Below are positions 40,580 to 42,600 of a stretch of 42,600 nucleotides of DNA, piece after piece. A model generated the notes under the pieces. The model searched no databases. It was not told the DNA's origin and was given only the letters and a program-made list of their open reading frames with translations. Both the position numbers and the translations under genes were made by a program. This DNA comes from Clostridiales bacterium UBA7103 (GTDB taxonomy: Bacteria; Bacillota; Clostridia; Oscillospirales; Oscillospiraceae): the NCBI GenBank assembly GCA_002493305.1, contig DKYJ01000021.1:1928-44527 (forward strand), in the 5' to 3' direction. The stretch's first letter is position 1. Each line of letters begins with the position of its first letter.

Positions 40580-41830
40580 CTATATTCGTTGATCCTTATA
40601 TACCTTGCCGTCTTTCATTACGAAAGAAACATTCTTCATGACAGAAATATCGGCAATAGGATCCCCTTTGACGGCGATAATGTCAGCAAGCTTGCCTTTA
40701 GTTAATGTCCCAAGCCTATCGTCCCAATGGAGAGTCTCGGCGGAAATCTTTGTTGCCGCCTGAAGCGCGTGCTCCGGCTTCATCCCTGCATCGCGCACAA
40801 GGTAGACAAATTCATCTGCCTGTGTACCGTGAGGTAGGTAAGGTGCGCCAACGTCCGTTCCAAAAGCGATTTTTACTCCCTTGTGGTAGGCCATGCTGAC
40901 CGTTTTGGCATGAATCTCGGCCGCACGCCTGATTTTATTTTCAACCTGCTCCGAAAATTCGCCCGGCTTCATATTCTCAAGCATACGGTTCATAGTGACC
41001 AGGGTCGGGACAAAATAAGTGCCCTTTTCAACCATAAGCTCCGCTGTCTCTTCGTCCATAAATATGCCGTGCTCGATAGAGGTAACGCCTGCGCGTACAG
41101 CGACATTGATTCCCGTCCTTCCCTCCGCATGAGAGCATGAGGTAAATCCTCTGAATTCTGCTATCTCAATTGCCGCGCGCATCTCCTCATAGGTTAGCTC
41201 CTGCGGGCCCGGATCATCACTCTTTGACAGCACACCGAATGTTGCCATAAACTTGAGGCAGTTTGCACCGTACTTGAAGTTCATCCGCGCGGCCTGTCTG
41301 GCCTGATCTGGGCCGCATATTATCGCACGGACATTGTCCTTGCCCAGGCCTGAAAACGGTGGCAGCAGATTGTTGTCGCCATGTCCTCCAGAGGCATTTA
41401 GTGTAAGCCCAGAGGTCATCATTCTTGGGCCGGGATATGCTCCGGAGGCAATTGAATCTCTTATGCACACATCCGCCCATTCAGGGCAGCAGCCCACATC
41501 ACGGATACTCGTAAAGCCAGCCATAAGATCGTCGTAGGCGTATTTTACGCCGCGCAGGGCATATGTGGCCGGCAGTCGGGCGTATCTTATCCCGTCGTCC
41601 AATTCATCCGCAGCACCGTTGACAGCCACATGAGTATGGCAGTCAAACATTCCCGGAAGGACAAAGCTGTCTGTCAAATCAATGATCTGATCAAATTTGC
41701 TTATATCCTCCAAATCTTTGCCGGGAAGGATGTCTCGGATAATATTGTCCTCAACAATTACAGCCATATTATCCAAAACCGCTTCTGTTTCCGCTGTAAA
41801 AAGCTCACCGCACATGATCAGTTTCTTCAC
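40580..41830 (-). CDS. Metal-dependent amidohydrolase, copy 1
   Basis: The protein is 416 residues from GTG 41830 (MKKLIMCGEL); GGAGGG lies 8 bases upstream. The frame's first TTG at 41845 lies inside that Shine-Dalgarno region and would add five residues not shared by the sister gene. The active-site set is His65, His67, Lys193, His234, His254 and Asp326, at exactly the same positions as copy 2. Differences fall in the loops after strands 1 and 4 (for example AVNGAADELDD versus AFNGTFSELSD), which would shift substrate preference. Confidence 0.93.
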   Translation of the reverse strand: MKKLIMCGELFTAETEAVLDNMAVIVEDNIIRDILPGKDLEDISKFDQIIDLTDSFVLPGMFDCHTHVAVNGAADELDDGIRYARLPATYALRGVKYAYDDLMAGFTSIRDVGCCPEWADVCIRDSIASGAYPGPRMMTSGLTLNASGGHGDNNLLPPFSGLGKDNVRAIICGPDQARQAARMNFKYGANCLKFMATFGVLSKSDDPGPQELTYEEMRAAIEIAEFRGFTSCSHAEGRTGINVAVRAGVTSIEHGIFMDEETAELMVEKGTYFVPTLVTMNRMLENMKPGEFSEQVENKIRRAAEIHAKTVSMAYHKGVKIAFGTDVGAPYLPHGTQADEFVYLVRDAGMKPEHALQAATKISAETLHWDDRLGTLTKGKLADIIAVKGDPIADISVMKNVSFVMKDGKVYKDQRI

Positions 41831-41856
41831 GATGATTCCCTCCAATAAAACTATTT

Positions 41857-42474
41857 CTAACCTCTGTTTCTTATCTCATCCAAAAACGCATACAGCGCGT
41901 ATTTTGTTAGATTTAAAAATTCACATACCTTTATGCTGGATTTTGTTATCAGGAAAACATGTTTGCTCTCCAAATACTCCACAGCGCGGAACTTATCTGC
42001 TTTGTCCATATCATCAGGCTTTTTGCCGATCAGCTTTTCGCAAGCCGCAAGATGATACTCAAGTATTTCATTTACATCTACCGCATCGGTAACGCGCTTG
42101 TTGTCCTGTGTCCAATCCAGCGCCCGCACGACCCCGTTCAGCTCAGTAACATCGTAATTGATGCATACAAATCCAGTGGTCTCCTCCCCCGTTTTGATCG
42201 GAGTGGTCGAAGCGAGGATATCTCTCCCATCCTTTGTTTTCATATGGTAGATCGGGTTTTGAATAAAATCCTTCTCAATAAATTCGTCCAGAAACGCGTT
42301 TGTGCTTATATCTCCGGCATGGCGGCCTGTAATGTATCCATTTTCTATGTGCTTGATAACCAAGGCGTCATCTTGAAACTCGTGTATGGCTACCTCACAG
42401 TTACGACCGAATTGTTTGCAGATATTGGCGGCAAGATTTTGCAAAAAAATCTCCGCATCTATGGCATTTTCCAT
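41857..42474 (-). CDS. YheO/DauR-like PAS and helix-turn-helix regulator
   Basis: The 205-residue protein has an N-terminal YheO-like PAS domain (about 5-120; CEVAIHEFQDDALVIKHIENG, then GRDILASTTPI) and a C-terminal helix-turn-helix (about 155-203; ADKFRAVEYLESKHVF, SIKVCEFLNLTKYALYAF). The family includes DauR, which controls D-arginine use in Pseudomonas. It is the first gene of the operon and probably senses the imported substrate and controls its own promoter. It lies 26 bases before amidohydrolase copy 1. Confidence 0.92.
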   Translation of the reverse strand: MENAIDAEIFLQNLAANICKQFGRNCEVAIHEFQDDALVIKHIENGYITGRHAGDISTNAFLDEFIEKDFIQNPIYHMKTKDGRDILASTTPIKTGEETTGFVCINYDVTELNGVVRALDWTQDNKRVTDAVDVNEILEYHLAACEKLIGKKPDDMDKADKFRAVEYLESKHVFLITKSSIKVCEFLNLTKYALYAFLDEIRNRG

Positions 42475-42507
42475 ATTTCTATCCCCTTTTTATCAAATAT
42501 TTTCTGC

Positions 42508-42549
42508 TTTAATTGGTTAAACATTAACACATTGGCCCGTCATTGTCAA
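42508..42549 (-). promoter_or_regulatory. Sigma-A promoter and candidate operator of the peptide operon
   Basis: On the minus strand TTGACA (42549-42544) and TAATGT (42526-42521) are 17 bp apart. The dyad TTTAATTGGTTAAA (42508-42521) sits right at the expected transcription start. No gene was seen in 42475-42600. Confidence 0.75.
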
Positions 42550-42600
42550 ACTTTTTTTCTGATATATTCTTTTCCTTTGGAGCAATTTTTTAGAATATTA

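Noticed and set aside
1..42600. CRISPR arrays, insertion sequences, rRNA genes, T-boxes or known riboswitches
   Set aside because: No direct-repeat arrays, transposase frames, rRNA stretches or recognisable riboswitch cores were seen on either strand.

Overview
The window looks like a chromosomal segment of a spore-forming anaerobic Clostridia bacterium, most plausibly Oscillospiraceae (Oscillibacter/Flavonifractor-like). The reasons are a sporulation gene set (spoIVA, a cwlD-type amidase, a pdaB-type deacetylase, a SigH-like sigma factor, a possible spoIIM), a Firmicutes-type ruvC-ruvA-ruvB order, Shine-Dalgarno sites of the AGGAGG type, moderate GC and a set of TRAP and Opp transporters. 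The genus is an inference. No insertion sequence, prophage, CRISPR array or rRNA was seen. One tRNA gene is present.

Layout. 1-2580 (+): the 3' part of a class II fructose-bisphosphate aldolase, then a degenerate P-type ATPase-like protein that has lost its key catalytic motifs. 2640-3780: a solitary Xer-type tyrosine recombinase with its own promoter. 3772-14968 (-): housekeeping and sporulation genes in the units cwlD-radA-GME-fold protein; spoIVA; trmK-nif3; a DUF1858 protein; a zinc-ribbon protein and sigH; ruvCAB; and a membrane protein-xerD. 15141-18394: a small membrane protein, an L-cysteine desulfidase-type protein, a pdaB-type deacetylase (+) and a flavin reductase. 18458-22185 (-): a complete TRAP transporter (dctP-dctQ-dctM) followed by a one-TM protein. 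22404-25740: a DeoR-type repressor divergent from a TIM-barrel enzyme and an AraM/EgsA-like metal-dependent dehydrogenase. 25825-28660: a 908-residue Fe-S flavoprotein fused to a GltD-like module. 28662-31580 (-): a MacB-like ABC ATPase/permease with a very large ectodomain. 31609-32330: tRNA-Arg(CCU) and a tiny membrane protein. 32332-42549 (-): a ten-gene operon made of a YheO/DauR-like PAS regulator, two paralogous metal-dependent amidohydrolases, OppA, an M24 (Xaa-Pro-type) peptidase, RidA and OppBCDF.

How the genes work together. The last operon reads as an import-and-hydrolyse route for a particular peptide or N-acyl amino compound. Opp brings it in, three hydrolases cleave it, RidA clears reactive enamine/imine products, and the PAS regulator at the head senses the substrate. 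The DeoR/TIM-barrel/dehydrogenase block next to the TRAP transporter looks like a second, uncharacterised catabolic module for a phosphorylated polyol or sugar acid.

The regulatory layer is unusually readable. Good sigma-A promoters precede many units. A very good sigma-E promoter precedes spoIVA. Inverted repeats are built into promoters or Shine-Dalgarno sites at spoIVA, the 15.6 kb membrane gene, the 32.0 kb membrane gene, cwlD and the 14.9 kb membrane gene. All four convergent gene borders carry a shared hairpin. All promoter and hairpin calls were made by eye, without folding or motif software.
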